Below are positions 16,695 to 25,910 of a stretch of DNA of 64,000 bases, piece after piece (within the stretch, counting starts at the first letter, position 1; every line of letters begins with the position of its first letter). This DNA comes from Escherichia fergusonii ATCC 35469 (GTDB lineage: Bacteria; Pseudomonadota; Gammaproteobacteria; Enterobacterales; Enterobacteriaceae). The notes under the pieces were generated by a model, which was given only the letters and a program-made list of their open reading frames with translations, made no database searches and was not told the DNA's origin. The stretch is taken from contig NC_011740.1 of NCBI RefSeq assembly GCF_000026225.1, forward strand, positions 3,038,001-3,102,000. The letters run 5' to 3'. A program made the position numbers and the translations under genes.

Positions 16695-19217
16695 ATGAAC
16701 AATAAAAACACGTTTACCCGGGACAGATTATCCCATGCAATTAAAAATGCCCTGTCTGGCGTTGTGTGTTCGCTACTCTTCGTTTTGCCAGTCCACGCAG
16801 TAGAATTCAACGTCGATATGATTGACGCAGAAGACCGCGAGAATATTGATATCTCTCGTTTTGAGAAAAAAGGCTACATAACCCCAGGTAAATATCTGGT
16901 CCGTGTGCAAATCAATAAAAATATATTACCGAAAGCATTAATACTGGAGTGGGTAAAAGCAGATAATGAAAGCGGTTCATTACTCTGCTTAACTAGAGAA
17001 AATTTAATTAATTTTGGCCTGCACACAGACTTTATTGAATCATTACAAAGCACTGCTGGAAGCGAGTGTCTCGATTTAAGTCAACGACAGGAATTATCTG
17101 TACGGCTAGATAAATCTACGATGATATTATCACTTAGCATTCCCCAGGCATGGTTGAAATACCAGGCAACAAACTGGACGCCGCCAGAATTTTGGGATGA
17201 CGGTATCACCGGATTTATCCTCGACTATAACGTATACGCCAGCCAGTACGATCCACATCACGGAGACAGCACCCAGAATATCAGTTCCTACGGTACTTTA
17301 GGTTTCAACCTCGGTGCATGGCGTTTGCGTAGCGATTATCAATACAATCAGAATTTTGCTGATGGCCGCTCGGTAAACCACGATAGCGAATTTGCGCGAA
17401 ATTATCTGTTTCGCCCGATTCCCTCATGGTCGTCAAAATTCACCATGGGACAGTACGACCTGAGTTCCAATCTTTACGATACCTTCCATTTTACTGGCGC
17501 ATCACTGGAAAGTGATGAAAGTATGCTGCCGCCAGATCTACAGGGTTATGCGCCGCAAATCACCGGCATCGCGCAGACCAACGCCAAAGTGACTGTAGCA
17601 CAAAATGGTCGTGTACTTTATCAGACCACTGTTGCGCCTGGGCCGTTTAACATTTCTGATTTGGGCCAGTCGTTCCAGGGTCAACTGGATGTCACTGTTG
17701 AAGAAGAAGATGGCCGTACCAATACCTTTCAGGTCGGTTCCGCTTCCATCCCCTATTTAACCCGTAAAGGGCAAGTACGCTACAAAACGTCGCTGGGAAA
17801 ACCAACATCTGTCGGACATAACGATATTAATAACCCATTTTTCTGGACGGCAGAAGCCTCCTGGGGCTGGCTGAACAATGTGTCGCTCTATGGCGGCGGC
17901 ATGTTCACTGCGGATGATTACCAGGCGATCACCACTGGCATCGGTTTTAACCTCAATCAATTTGGTTCGCTTTCTTTCGATGTCACCGGAGCTGATGCCT
18001 CTTTACAGCGACAAAATAGGGACAATTTGCGTGGTTACAGCTATCGGTTTAACTATGCGAAACATTTCGAGTCAACGGGGAGTCAGATTACTTTTGCAGG
18101 GTATCGCTTCTCAGATAAAGATTACGTATCGATGGGTGAGTATCTCTCCTCGAGAAATGGTGATGATTCCATTGATAACGAGAAAGAAAATTATGTTATT
18201 TCCCTGAACCAGTACTTTGAGACGTTGGAGATGAACTCTTATCTTAACGTTACACGTAATACCTACTGGGACAGCCCTAGCAATACCAACTACTCGATAT
18301 CAGTAAGCAAAAACTTTGATATTGGCGATTTCAAAGGCATTTCCGCATCGCTGGCGGTGAGTCGTATTCGCTGGGATGATGACGAGGAAAATCAGTATTA
18401 CTTCTCTTTCTCTCTGCCGTTACAGCAAAGTCGCAACATCTCCTACAGTATGCAGCGCACGGATGGCAGTAACACCTCGCAAATGATTTCCTGGTATGAC
18501 TCGTCGGATCGCAACAATGTCTGGAATATTTCTGCGTCAGCAACGGACGACAATATTCGCGATGGCGAACCAACGTTGCGCGGCAGCTACCAGCACTATT
18601 CACCATGGGGCCGTCTGAACATTAACGGCAGCGTGCAGCCGAATCAGTACAATTCTGTTACCGCAGGCTGGTACGGTTCACTTACCGCTACGCGTCATGG
18701 GGTCGCTCTTCACGATTATAGCTACGGCGATAACGCTCGCATGATGGTCGATACCGCAGGGATCTCCGGCGTTGAAATCAACTCTAACCGTACCGTTACC
18801 AACGGGCTGGGCATTGCCGTTGTACCTTCGTTATCGAACTACACCACCTCCATGTTACGGGTGAACAATAACGATCTACCAGAAGGTGTTGATGTCGAAA
18901 ACTCGGTTATTCGCACCACGCTCACCCAGGGTGCCATCGGCTACGCAAAACTGAATGCCACCACCGGTTACCAAATCGTCGGCGTTATCCGCCAGGAAAA
19001 TGGTCGCTTTCCACCACTGGGGGTGAATGTCACGGATAAAGCGACAGGTAAAGATGTGGGCCTGGTGGCGGAAGATGGCTTTGTTTATCTCAGCGGGATT
19101 CAGGAAAACAGCACCCTGCGTTTAACCTGGGGTGATAACTCCTGCGAAATTACCCCCCCTAACCAAAGTAACATCAGCGAAAGTGCCATTATTTTGCCTT
19201 GTAAAACAGTCAACTAA
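16695..19217 (+). CDS. Fimbrial outer-membrane usher
   Basis: 840-residue FimD/PapC-type usher. A signal peptide is followed by the N-terminal periplasmic domain starting VEFNVDMID, with typical Cys in LLCLTREN and SECLDL. The 24-strand pore and plug come next, then C-terminal domains ending with a Cys pair (NSCEITPP and LPCKTVN). It assembles and translocates chaperone-bound subunits. It lies 86 bases after the pilin gene with a hairpin between them. Confidence 0.95.
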   Translation: MNNKNTFTRDRLSHAIKNALSGVVCSLLFVLPVHAVEFNVDMIDAEDRENIDISRFEKKGYITPGKYLVRVQINKNILPKALILEWVKADNESGSLLCLTRENLINFGLHTDFIESLQSTAGSECLDLSQRQELSVRLDKSTMILSLSIPQAWLKYQATNWTPPEFWDDGITGFILDYNVYASQYDPHHGDSTQNISSYGTLGFNLGAWRLRSDYQYNQNFADGRSVNHDSEFARNYLFRPIPSWSSKFTMGQYDLSSNLYDTFHFTGASLESDESMLPPDLQGYAPQITGIAQTNAKVTVAQNGRVLYQTTVAPGPFNISDLGQSFQGQLDVTVEEEDGRTNTFQVGSASIPYLTRKGQVRYKTSLGKPTSVGHNDINNPFFWTAEASWGWLNNVSLYGGGMFTADDYQAITTGIGFNLNQFGSLSFDVTGADASLQRQNRDNLRGYSYRFNYAKHFESTGSQITFAGYRFSDKDYVSMGEYLSSRNGDDSIDNEKENYVISLNQYFETLEMNSYLNVTRNTYWDSPSNTNYSISVSKNFDIGDFKGISASLAVSRIRWDDDEENQYYFSFSLPLQQSRNISYSMQRTDGSNTSQMISWYDSSDRNNVWNISASATDDNIRDGEPTLRGSYQHYSPWGRLNINGSVQPNQYNSVTAGWYGSLTATRHGVALHDYSYGDNARMMVDTAGISGVEINSNRTVTNGLGIAVVPSLSNYTTSMLRVNNNDLPEGVDVENSVIRTTLTQGAIGYAKLNATTGYQIVGVIRQENGRFPPLGVNVTDKATGKDVGLVAEDGFVYLSGIQENSTLRLTWGDNSCEITPPNQSNISESAIILPCKTVN

Positions 19218-19232
19218 TTCAGGATGAATAAA

Positions 19233-19973
19233 ATGAAATCGCTATTAACCGCAACAGGAATGATTTGTTTACTGGGGATCTGCAACTTCGCCCAGGCGAC
19301 AGTCTCCCCCGACAGGACGCGCATCATTTTTAATGCTTCGAATAAAAGTGCAACGGTTCGCCTGACCAACCAAAGTAAAATCGATCCTTATCTGGCTCAG
19401 TCGTGGATTGAGGATGCCAGCGGTAAAAAAACGCGCGATTTCATATCAACGCTTCCCCCAATGGAGCGTATCGAGGCCAATGAGCAAGTGCAAATTCGCC
19501 TTATGGCGTTAGCATCGCTAAATAACTTACCACAAGACAGGGAAACTGTATTTTATTATAACGTGCGAGAAATTCCGCCGCGCGCCAAAGAACAGAACGT
19601 GATGCAAATCGCTATGCAAAGTCGTCTGAAATTATTCTGGCGCCCAAAGGCTATTGAATTAAAAGATGGTGAGGCAGTTCCAGTTCAGAAAGTGACTGTC
19701 GCACGTTCAGCTAACGGTCTTACACTCAATAATCCAACCCCTTATCACATCACTGTTGGGTATATCGGAACTAACGGCAAGACATTAATGCCCGGAACAG
19801 ACAGCATTATGGTTACCCCTTTTGGGACAGCAACTCAGCAAATTAAAAATCTTCCTGCGACCTTCCTGCTGGGTTTTGTGGGGGATTACGGCGGGCTGGA
19901 AATGTTCAAAATTGACTGTAATTCCGTTCAGTCACTCTGCCAAACTTCACCTGCGAAAAAGGGGAAATTATGA
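19233..19973 (+). CDS. Periplasmic fimbrial chaperone
   Basis: PapD/FimC-type chaperone of about 246 residues. The signal peptide ends AQA before TVSPDRTRIIF. The first Ig domain has the conserved Arg in the F1 strand (TRIIFN) and the domain includes FYYNVREIPP; the conserved Lys is in SRLKLFWRP. The ATG at 19233 is preferred because AGGA is then properly spaced; the ATG at 19224 touches it. It caps pilin subunits by donor-strand complementation. Its stop overlaps the adhesin start (ATGA). Confidence 0.94.
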   Translation: MKSLLTATGMICLLGICNFAQATVSPDRTRIIFNASNKSATVRLTNQSKIDPYLAQSWIEDASGKKTRDFISTLPPMERIEANEQVQIRLMALASLNNLPQDRETVFYYNVREIPPRAKEQNVMQIAMQSRLKLFWRPKAIELKDGEAVPVQKVTVARSANGLTLNNPTPYHITVGYIGTNGKTLMPGTDSIMVTPFGTATQQIKNLPATFLLGFVGDYGGLEMFKIDCNSVQSLCQTSPAKKGKL

Positions 19974-21013
19974 TCATGCATTTTCGCCTACTAGCAATAT
20001 TGTGCCTGTTTTTTAATGTTTCTTCTTATGCTGTCGATTGCTATCAGAATGAACGCTTTGGTAATATCGAAATAAACAAACCTATGCCTGCGTTTAAAGT
20101 ACCACAAGATGCTAAGCCTGGTCAGAAAATTTGGGAAAGCGATGATATTGCTACAACAGTTTTTTGCAACAGGGCCGTCAATTGGTCAGAAAGCAATCCA
20201 TATGAAAATGTACATGCTTGGATAAAAATAGCAGAGTTCAATGATCCCTCTGTGATAAACAATCCATATTTAACATTTGGTGTAACATATAATGGCCAGG
20301 ATTACGAAGGAAACAATCAGGGCATTGATACAGGATATTGTCTGGATAGATCAAGCCCATATCAGATTGTGACTAACACATGTACTAATACTGGTGTCCT
20401 CCAAAAAGAGATCACCTTCAATGCTCGATTTCGCTTGTATGTAAAACTTAAGCAATACCCCCCAAAGGACACGATATTTAACTTTAGCTCTGTCAATATA
20501 TTGCAATTCGATGGTTCACAAGGAGCAAACACCGATAATAGAGCCAAAAATTTACACGCCAATATTACAGGACTCAACAATATTTCTTTTCTTGATTGTA
20601 GTGTAGATATTCGTATTTTCCCTGAAAGTCAAATCGTTAATTTTGGACGTATTGACCCGAGTACGATAGTAACTATACCACCAACAGCTACATTTGATGT
20701 TTCAACAATTCGGAATGCCACAGCCAATTGTACTGAGCAATTTGATGTTGCCACCAGTTTTTATACGACAGATACGTTACATGATGATACGCATCTGGAA
20801 ATGGGTAATGGTTTGTTGATGCGTATTACTGATCAAAAAACACAAGAAGATATTAAGTTTAACCAGTACAAACTCTTCACCACATATATTCCAGGTCAGG
20901 CTGGAGCCATCGTTACTCGTGATTACCAGGCTGAACTTTCACAAAAACCTGGGGATACTCTCGTTTATGGTCCCTTCCAAAAAGATCTCATCGTAAAAAT
21001 AAACTATAACTAA
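19970..21013 (+). CDS. Fimbrial tip adhesin (Yqi/ExPEC adhesin I type)
   Basis: 347 residues. The signal peptide ends SYA before VDCYQNE. A long N-terminal receptor-binding region (about residues 20-190) carries its own Cys pairs. A C-terminal pilin domain follows, with Cys in SFLDCSVDI and ATANCTEQF and a terminal strand ending VKINYN. The two-domain build and end-of-operon place indicate the tip adhesin. The base composition is more AT-rich than the usher, especially in the lectin half. The Yqi match is from memory of cluster layout, not a search. Confidence 0.85.
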   Translation: MIMHFRLLAILCLFFNVSSYAVDCYQNERFGNIEINKPMPAFKVPQDAKPGQKIWESDDIATTVFCNRAVNWSESNPYENVHAWIKIAEFNDPSVINNPYLTFGVTYNGQDYEGNNQGIDTGYCLDRSSPYQIVTNTCTNTGVLQKEITFNARFRLYVKLKQYPPKDTIFNFSSVNILQFDGSQGANTDNRAKNLHANITGLNNISFLDCSVDIRIFPESQIVNFGRIDPSTIVTIPPTATFDVSTIRNATANCTEQFDVATSFYTTDTLHDDTHLEMGNGLLMRITDQKTQEDIKFNQYKLFTTYIPGQAGAIVTRDYQAELSQKPGDTLVYGPFQKDLIVKINYN

Positions 21014-21018
21014 ACAGC

Positions 21019-21046
21019 AAAATGCCGGGAACACCCCGGCATTTTC
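21019..21046. terminator. Bidirectional terminator between adhesin and ribB
   Basis: AAAATGCCGGG pairs with CCCGGCATTTT around AACA, with T-tracts on both strands. It lies between the convergent fimbrial operon and ribB ends. Confidence 0.85.
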
Positions 21047-21066
21047 ATATTTAGTATTTCACGTCA

Positions 21067-21720
21067 TTAGCTGGCTTTACGCTCATGCGCCTGGCGGTAT
21101 GCCACCAAATCCTCAATGGTAACCAACGCCATATTGTGTTTATTGGCAAACTCAATGCACTCTGGCGCACGCGCCATCGTGCCATCGTCATTAGTCAGCT
21201 CACACAGAACACCAGCCGGTTTAAAGCCAGCCAGCGTCATCAGATCAATAGTCGCTTCAGTATGACCGCCACGCGTCAGTACACCACCTGCCTGCGCGCG
21301 AAGTGGGAAAACGTGGCCCGGGCGATTCAGATCTGACGGTTTTGCGCCATCGGCAATCGCAGCACGAACGGTCGTAATACGGTCAGCAGCAGAAACACCG
21401 GTAGTCACACCTTCAGCCGCTTCAATGGTCACGGTAAAACCTGTGCCATAGGCGCTGGTGTTATTTTCTACCATCATTGGCAGATCGAGTTGTTTACGGC
21501 GATCTTCAGTGATGCACAGGCAAACAATACCGCTACCGTGGCGAATGGTCAGTGCCATCTGCTCAATGGTCATGGTTTCTGCCGGGAAGATCATATCGCC
21601 TTCGTTTTCACGGTCTTCATCATCAAGCACCATTACACCGCGTCCTTCACGCAGCGCTGCCAGTGCATTTTCAACACGTTCGAAAGGCGTACCAAAAGAG
21701 GAAAGGAGCGTCTGATTCAT
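21067..21720 (-). CDS. ribB: 3,4-dihydroxy-2-butanone 4-phosphate synthase
   Basis: 217 residues. It converts ribulose 5-phosphate to the four-carbon precursor of riboflavin plus formate. The Mg2+ site motif DDEDRENEGD and the substrate loop with RPGHVFPLRA and RGGHTEA are intact. It is a stand-alone RibB without a fused GTP cyclohydrolase domain. It is controlled by the FMN riboswitch in its long leader. The location next to ubiK is as in K-12, but here the fimbrial operon lies on its other side. Confidence 0.97.
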   Translation of the reverse strand: MNQTLLSSFGTPFERVENALAALREGRGVMVLDDEDRENEGDMIFPAETMTIEQMALTIRHGSGIVCLCITEDRRKQLDLPMMVENNTSAYGTGFTVTIEAAEGVTTGVSAADRITTVRAAIADGAKPSDLNRPGHVFPLRAQAGGVLTRGGHTEATIDLMTLAGFKPAGVLCELTNDDGTMARAPECIEFANKHNMALVTIEDLVAYRQAHERKAS

Positions 21721-21824
21721 GGTAAAAAAACCTCACTAAAATTATGGTTACCAGAATCAGGGCAGTCTTAGGAGTGGCAGCAAGCAGCCAAAAAATAACG
21801 TGAGCGGGTCCGTGCCCGACAGAA

Positions 21825-21974
21825 TCGTTACTCTCTCCCATCCAGACTTTAACTGTCGGCCCCGGAATTACACCGGATCTGCTGACCTTTGAGTTTGCAC
21901 CCAAAGCGCTCGCGGGCTTTCAACTATGTTGATTTACCGCCGGTGGGGAATTTCGCCCCGCCCTGAGAATAAGC
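21825..21974 (-). ncRNA. sroG: FMN riboswitch (RFN element, SroG)
   Basis: Read on the minus strand, the RFN core is clear: AGGGCGGGGCGAAATTCCCC, the ACCGGCGGTAAATC block, a paired GAAAGCCCGCGAGCG, GATCCGGTGTAATTCCGG, and the closing segment ending GGATGGGAGAGAGTAACG. It is about 100 bases upstream of the ribB start. It binds FMN and represses ribB; its fragment is known as SroG. Confidence 0.95.
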
Positions 21975-22095
21975 AGGATCACTATAACGCTAATGATTAG
22001 CGGCGGCAACGCGCAGGTTCACATAATTCTGGTTTATGCCTTACTCTTATCGCACTACAATGTCATTCAACACCTATCAGTTCAGGGAAACTACA

Positions 22096-22392
22096 ATGAT
22101 TGACCCGAAAAAAATTGAGCAAATCGCTCGCCAGGTTCACGAATCGATGCCTAAAGGAATCAGGGAGTTCGGGGAAGATGTGGAGAAAAAAATCCGCCAA
22201 ACCCTTCAAGCGCAGCTGACGCGTCTCGATCTGGTAAGTCGTGAAGAGTTCGACGTCCAGACACAGGTTCTTTTACGGACTCGCGAAAAACTGGCGCTAC
22301 TGGAGCAGCGCATTAGCGAACTTGAAGCACGTTCCATCCCTGCGGAAGTACAACCAGCTCCGGCTATTCCGCCCATTGATCCACAGGAATAA
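22096..22392 (+). CDS. ubiK: Ubiquinone biosynthesis accessory factor UbiK
   Basis: 98-residue protein (formerly YqiC) that assists aerobic ubiquinone synthesis with UbiJ. Amphipathic N-terminal helices (PKKIEQIARQVHE) are followed by a C-terminal coiled coil (LLEQRISELEARS), the family layout. The ATG at 22096 matches the K-12 start; an upstream ATG at 22036 is less likely. In K-12 the yqi fimbrial genes follow this gene, whereas here glgS does. Confidence 0.94.
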   Translation: MIDPKKIEQIARQVHESMPKGIREFGEDVEKKIRQTLQAQLTRLDLVSREEFDVQTQVLLRTREKLALLEQRISELEARSIPAEVQPAPAIPPIDPQE

Positions 22393-22458
22393 GTTTCTAT
22401 TGCCCGGTGACGAATGTTATCGGGCGATGAAAAAGATTAAGTGATGAAAACGATAAAT

Positions 22459-22488
22459 GCCGGAGAGGAGTTTCCCCTCAATCCGGCA
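22459..22488 (-). terminator. Possible glgS terminator hairpin
   Basis: TGCCGG pairs with CCGGCA, with an inner GAGG/CCTC pairing, about 75 bases past the glgS stop. A TTTATCG tail follows on the minus strand and AAAATAG on the plus. Confidence 0.45.
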
Positions 22489-22561
22489 AAAATAGTTCGT
22501 TCGATAAATTTAGTGGTTACACTTCATTGCAATTACCATCACTCCTTTTAACCTTATCCAT

Positions 22562-22762
22562 TTAGCTTTCCAGTGCCACTTCTTGTTCTTGCTCAACCTC
22601 ATGGCAATAAAATGCAAAGCGTTCACAAAACCAGGTTCGTTGGTCTTCGTCCATATTTCCGGTAATGGCCGGCAGATCAACAGCTCTCCCTTCTTTGTGC
22701 ATTCTGGCAAAACTTTGCGCCAAAAAATCAAAGTTATTTAGTGAATTTAGCTTATCTTCCAT
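22562..22762 (-). CDS. glgS: Surface composition regulator GlgS
   Basis: 66 residues from the chosen start. The segments LNSLNNFDFLA and TGNMDE identify it as GlgS (ScoR), an RpoS-linked small protein that represses flagella and type 1 fimbriae and affects glycogen. GGAGG is correctly spaced for the ATG at 22762. The C-terminal third (HEVEQEQEVALES) differs strongly from K-12, and overall identity to remembered K-12 GlgS is only about two thirds, a sign that this is not a typical E. coli strain. Confidence 0.9.
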   Translation of the reverse strand: MEDKLNSLNNFDFLAQSFARMHKEGRAVDLPAITGNMDEDQRTWFCERFAFYCHEVEQEQEVALES

Positions 22763-23018
22763 CAGCATATCCTCCGGTTAATGAATACCTGTTAGGTCAT
22801 ATGCTTTTTCTAACATCAGTATTCACCTTAAAGCATAGTCACTTTAAACATAACGTGCGCAAATATATTGCAGGCATTTACAAATCACGTGAATACAAAA
22901 ATAAAAAAATAGATTTTTCAGATTTAAAGAATAAATAGTCTCATGGTATTATTTACCAGTGTTAATGTAAGGGAATGAATTATTAACTTTAAAATATTTA
23001 TAGCAAGGAAAAGGTGGC

Positions 23019-23648
23019 ATGATTATATTTTCTGATTATAACGAGCCGTATCTGTTTGCCATTTCATTTGTATTACTTATCGGTATCCTGGAAATAGTTT
23101 CGCTTATCTTTGGCCATATGCTCTCCGGCGCTATCGATGCTCATTTTGATCACTTCGATTCCCTTGATTCTGGTACTCCTGGACAAGTATTACATTTTCT
23201 GAATATTGGAAGAATACCAGCGTTGGTGGTCATCTGTCTGTTAGCGGGGTTCTTTGGTTTGTTTGGTATTCTGTTCCAGCACGGTATGGTCACTCTCTGG
23301 CAAATCCCGCTCAGTAATCTGATACTCGGTCCAGTCAGTTTTATTGCCGCTATTTTCGCTGTTCATTTCAGTGGTAAGGTCATCGCCCCCTGGTTACCTC
23401 GCGATGAAACGACTGCCATTGCCGAAGATGAGTATATTGGCAAAATGGCCATTATTACTGGGCATCGGGCGATACAGGGAACCCCCTGCGAAGGCAGACT
23501 TACAGATCAACATGGACAATTACATTATTTATTACTGGAACCCGAAGAAGGAAAGTCGTTTCAAAAAGGAGACAAGGTTTTGATTATCTGCCGAATTTCT
23601 GCCACTCGTTATTTGGCTGAAAGAAATCCATGGCCGGATGTTTTGTAA
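23019..23648 (+). CDS. yqiJ: Inner-membrane protein YqiJ (NfeD-like)
   Basis: 209 residues with at least three hydrophobic segments (near 10-35, 68-92 and 95-118), then a soluble C-terminal OB-fold domain with GKMAIITGHRAIQGTPCEGRL. This is the NfeD-type pattern that accompanies flotillin-like SPFH proteins. It lies 30 bases before yqiK, and the two form a membrane-microdomain pair. The exact function is unknown. Confidence 0.92.
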   Translation: MIIFSDYNEPYLFAISFVLLIGILEIVSLIFGHMLSGAIDAHFDHFDSLDSGTPGQVLHFLNIGRIPALVVICLLAGFFGLFGILFQHGMVTLWQIPLSNLILGPVSFIAAIFAVHFSGKVIAPWLPRDETTAIAEDEYIGKMAIITGHRAIQGTPCEGRLTDQHGQLHYLLLEPEEGKSFQKGDKVLIICRISATRYLAERNPWPDVL

Positions 23649-23678
23649 TTTTTAACTCACCAAAAGGAATTATTAATA

Positions 23679-25340
23679 ATGGATGACTTAGTTAATATGT
23701 TGCCCTCATGGATGTTTACAGCAATTATTTCTGTATTCATTTTTTTGATTGTTGGAATTATTTTCGCGCGACTTTATCGCCGCGCTTCGGCAGAACAAGC
23801 ATTTGTCCGTACTGGCTTAGGGGGGCAAAAAGTAGTGATGAGCGGTGGCGCCATTGTTATGCCAATCTTCCATGAAATAATCCCCATCAATATGAATACC
23901 CTGAAACTGGAAGTCAGCCGCTCGACGATAGACAGTCTCATCACCAAAGATCGTATGCGTGTTGATGTAGTCGTTGCTTTCTTTGTGCGGGTAAAACCGT
24001 CAGTAGAAGGGATTGCCACTGCGGCCCAGACGCTGGGGCAACGTACCCTGTCGCCTGAAGACTTACGTATGCTGGTTGAAGATAAATTTGTCGATGCCCT
24101 CCGTGCAACAGCTGCGCAAATGACCATGCATGAGTTACAGGATACCCGCGAGAACTTCGTGCAGGGAGTACAAAATACTGTCGCAGAAGACCTGTCGAAA
24201 AACGGTCTTGAGCTGGAGAGCGTTTCACTTACCAACTTTAACCAGACTTCGAAAGAGCATTTCAATCCGAACAATGCCTTTGACGCCGAAGGTTTAACCA
24301 AACTGACTCAGGAAACAGAGCGCCGTCGTCGCGAACGTAACGAAGTTGAACAGGATGTAGAAGTTGCTGTGCGTGAGAAAAATCGTGATGCGTTGTCTCG
24401 AAAGCTGGAGATTGAACAGCAAGAAGCGTTTATGACGCTTGAACAGGAGCAGCAGGTTAAAACCCGTACCGCTGAGCAGAATGCGAAAATTGCGGCTTTT
24501 GAAGCTGAACGTCGTCGTGAAGCAGAGCAGACGCGAATTCTGGCTGAACGACAGATTCAGGAAACGGAAATCGATCGCGAACAGGCCGTCCGCTCAAGAA
24601 AGGTTGAGGCCGAACGTGAAGTTCGCATTAAAGAGATCGAACAGCAACAGGTCACCGAAATCGCTAACCAGACGAAATCAATCGCCATTGCGGCAAAATC
24701 AGAACAACAATCACAGGCAGAAGCGCGTGCTAACCTTGCGCTCGCAGAAGCGGTAAGCGCCCAACAAAACGTAGAAACCACTCGCCAGACAGCCGAAGCC
24801 GATCGTGCCAAGCAGGTGGCGCTGATTGCCGCAGCACAGGATGCAGAAACCAAAGCAGTTGAACTAACCGTGCGAGCGAAAGCAGAGAAAGAAGCCGCAG
24901 AGATGCAGGCGGCGGCGATCGTTGAGTTAGCCGAAGCTACGCGTAAAAAAGGCCTGGCGGAAGCAGAAGCGCAACGTGCGCTGAACGATGCTATCAACGT
25001 ACTTTCTGACGAGCAAACCAGCCTTAAATTCAAACTGGCATTGTTGCAGGCGCTCCCTGCGGTAATTGAGAAATCCGTGGAACCAATGAAGTCTATCGAC
25101 GGTATTAAGATTATTCAGGTCGATGGATTAAACCGAGGTGGCGCTGCGGGGGATGCGGCATCAGGCAGCGTTAGTGGCGGAAATCTGGCAGAACAGGCAT
25201 TATCAGCTGCGCTTTCTTACCGCACACAGGCACCGCTGATAGACTCCTTACTCAATGAAATCGGTGTTTCAGGCGGCTCGCTGGCGGCATTGACTTCACC
25301 CTTAACTTCAACAACTCCCGTCGCAGAAAACATAGAATAA
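23679..25340 (+). CDS. yqiK: Flotillin-like protein YqiK
   Basis: 553 residues, the K-12 length. An N-terminal transmembrane helix (residues about 10-33) leads into an SPFH/band 7 domain (about 40-220). A very long Glu/Ala/Arg-rich coiled coil (about 225-460) and a short flotillin-type C-terminus follow. It oligomerises on the membrane and is linked to cell shape and motility in E. coli. It is cotranscribed with yqiJ and followed at once by a strong terminator. Confidence 0.95.
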   Translation: MDDLVNMLPSWMFTAIISVFIFLIVGIIFARLYRRASAEQAFVRTGLGGQKVVMSGGAIVMPIFHEIIPINMNTLKLEVSRSTIDSLITKDRMRVDVVVAFFVRVKPSVEGIATAAQTLGQRTLSPEDLRMLVEDKFVDALRATAAQMTMHELQDTRENFVQGVQNTVAEDLSKNGLELESVSLTNFNQTSKEHFNPNNAFDAEGLTKLTQETERRRRERNEVEQDVEVAVREKNRDALSRKLEIEQQEAFMTLEQEQQVKTRTAEQNAKIAAFEAERRREAEQTRILAERQIQETEIDREQAVRSRKVEAEREVRIKEIEQQQVTEIANQTKSIAIAAKSEQQSQAEARANLALAEAVSAQQNVETTRQTAEADRAKQVALIAAAQDAETKAVELTVRAKAEKEAAEMQAAAIVELAEATRKKGLAEAEAQRALNDAINVLSDEQTSLKFKLALLQALPAVIEKSVEPMKSIDGIKIIQVDGLNRGGAAGDAASGSVSGGNLAEQALSAALSYRTQAPLIDSLLNEIGVSGGSLAALTSPLTSTTPVAENIE

Positions 25341-25356
25341 ATTTTCAACTATGAAC

Positions 25357-25387
25357 ATCCCTGGCCCAAAAAGCCGGGGATTTTTTA
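25357..25387 (+). terminator. Terminator after yqiK (repeat copy 1)
   Basis: ATCCCTGGC pairs with GCCGGGGAT around CCAAAAA, followed by TTTTTTAT. It begins 17 bases after the yqiK stop. Confidence 0.88.
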
Positions 25388-25534
25388 TATCTGCGTTCCG
25401 CTAAAAAGTGCAAATGCTCAGGTTGTTGCAACGTTTTGCGTGACCGCTCCGGGAAGGCAAAACTGCATCAGAGAAAGCATTGCGCGGGGTCCGGCGCTCA
25501 TCAACAATCGGGGAGTCAGCAAGGGGCTGAAACG

Positions 25535-25676
25535 GGAAAGCCCCTCCCGAGGAAGGGGCCTTGTATAAGGAAAGGGTTATGATGAAGCTCGTCATCATAC
25601 TGATTGTGTTGTTACTTGTAAGTTTCGCCACTTATTAACAGCCAATCAGAGGGGGGAGAAATCCTCCCTCACCCTT
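25535..25676 (-). ncRNA. Sib antitoxin RNA, copy 1
   Basis: On the minus strand the sequence from AAGGGTGAGGGAGG through the complement of ibs to the terminator hairpin GCCCCTTCC/GAGGGGC-TTTCC matches the remembered Sib RNAs (about 140 nt). It is fully antisense to the ibs frame and its ribosome site and represses toxin translation. The ends are estimated. Confidence 0.85.
25579..25638 (+). CDS. Ibs toxic peptide, copy 1
   Basis: 19 residues, MMKLVIILIVLLLVSFATY, an extremely hydrophobic membrane-depolarising peptide preceded by AAGGAAAGGG. It belongs to a type I toxin-antitoxin pair with the antisense Sib RNA. It is close to K-12 IbsD/IbsE; which one is orthologous cannot be decided. Confidence 0.85.
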   Translation: MMKLVIILIVLLLVSFATY

Positions 25677-25732
25677 GCTCCTTTACTTTAGGTTGAAAAA
25701 AAATCAGCGTCAAGAAGGTTTCTCTATCCCAC

Positions 25733-25763
25733 ATCCCTGGCCCAAAAAGCCGGGGATTTTTTA
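25733..25763 (+). terminator. Terminator in repeat copy 2
   Basis: Same hairpin as copy 1 (ATCCCTGGC/GCCGGGGAT plus T-run). It would end the ibs copy 1 transcript. Confidence 0.85.
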
Positions 25764-25910
25764 TATCTGCATTCCGCTAAAAAGTGCAAATGATCAGGTT
25801 ATTGCAGCGTTTTGCGTGACCGCTCGGGGAAGGGAAAACTGCCTCTGGGAAAGCATTGCGCGGGGTCTGGCGCTCATCAACAATCGGGGAGTCAGCAAGG
25901 GGCTGAAACG

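Noticed and set aside
22741..22938. 65-codon plus frame over the glgS start
   Set aside because: Antisense to the glgS ribosome site, low-complexity Lys-rich end, no ribosome site.
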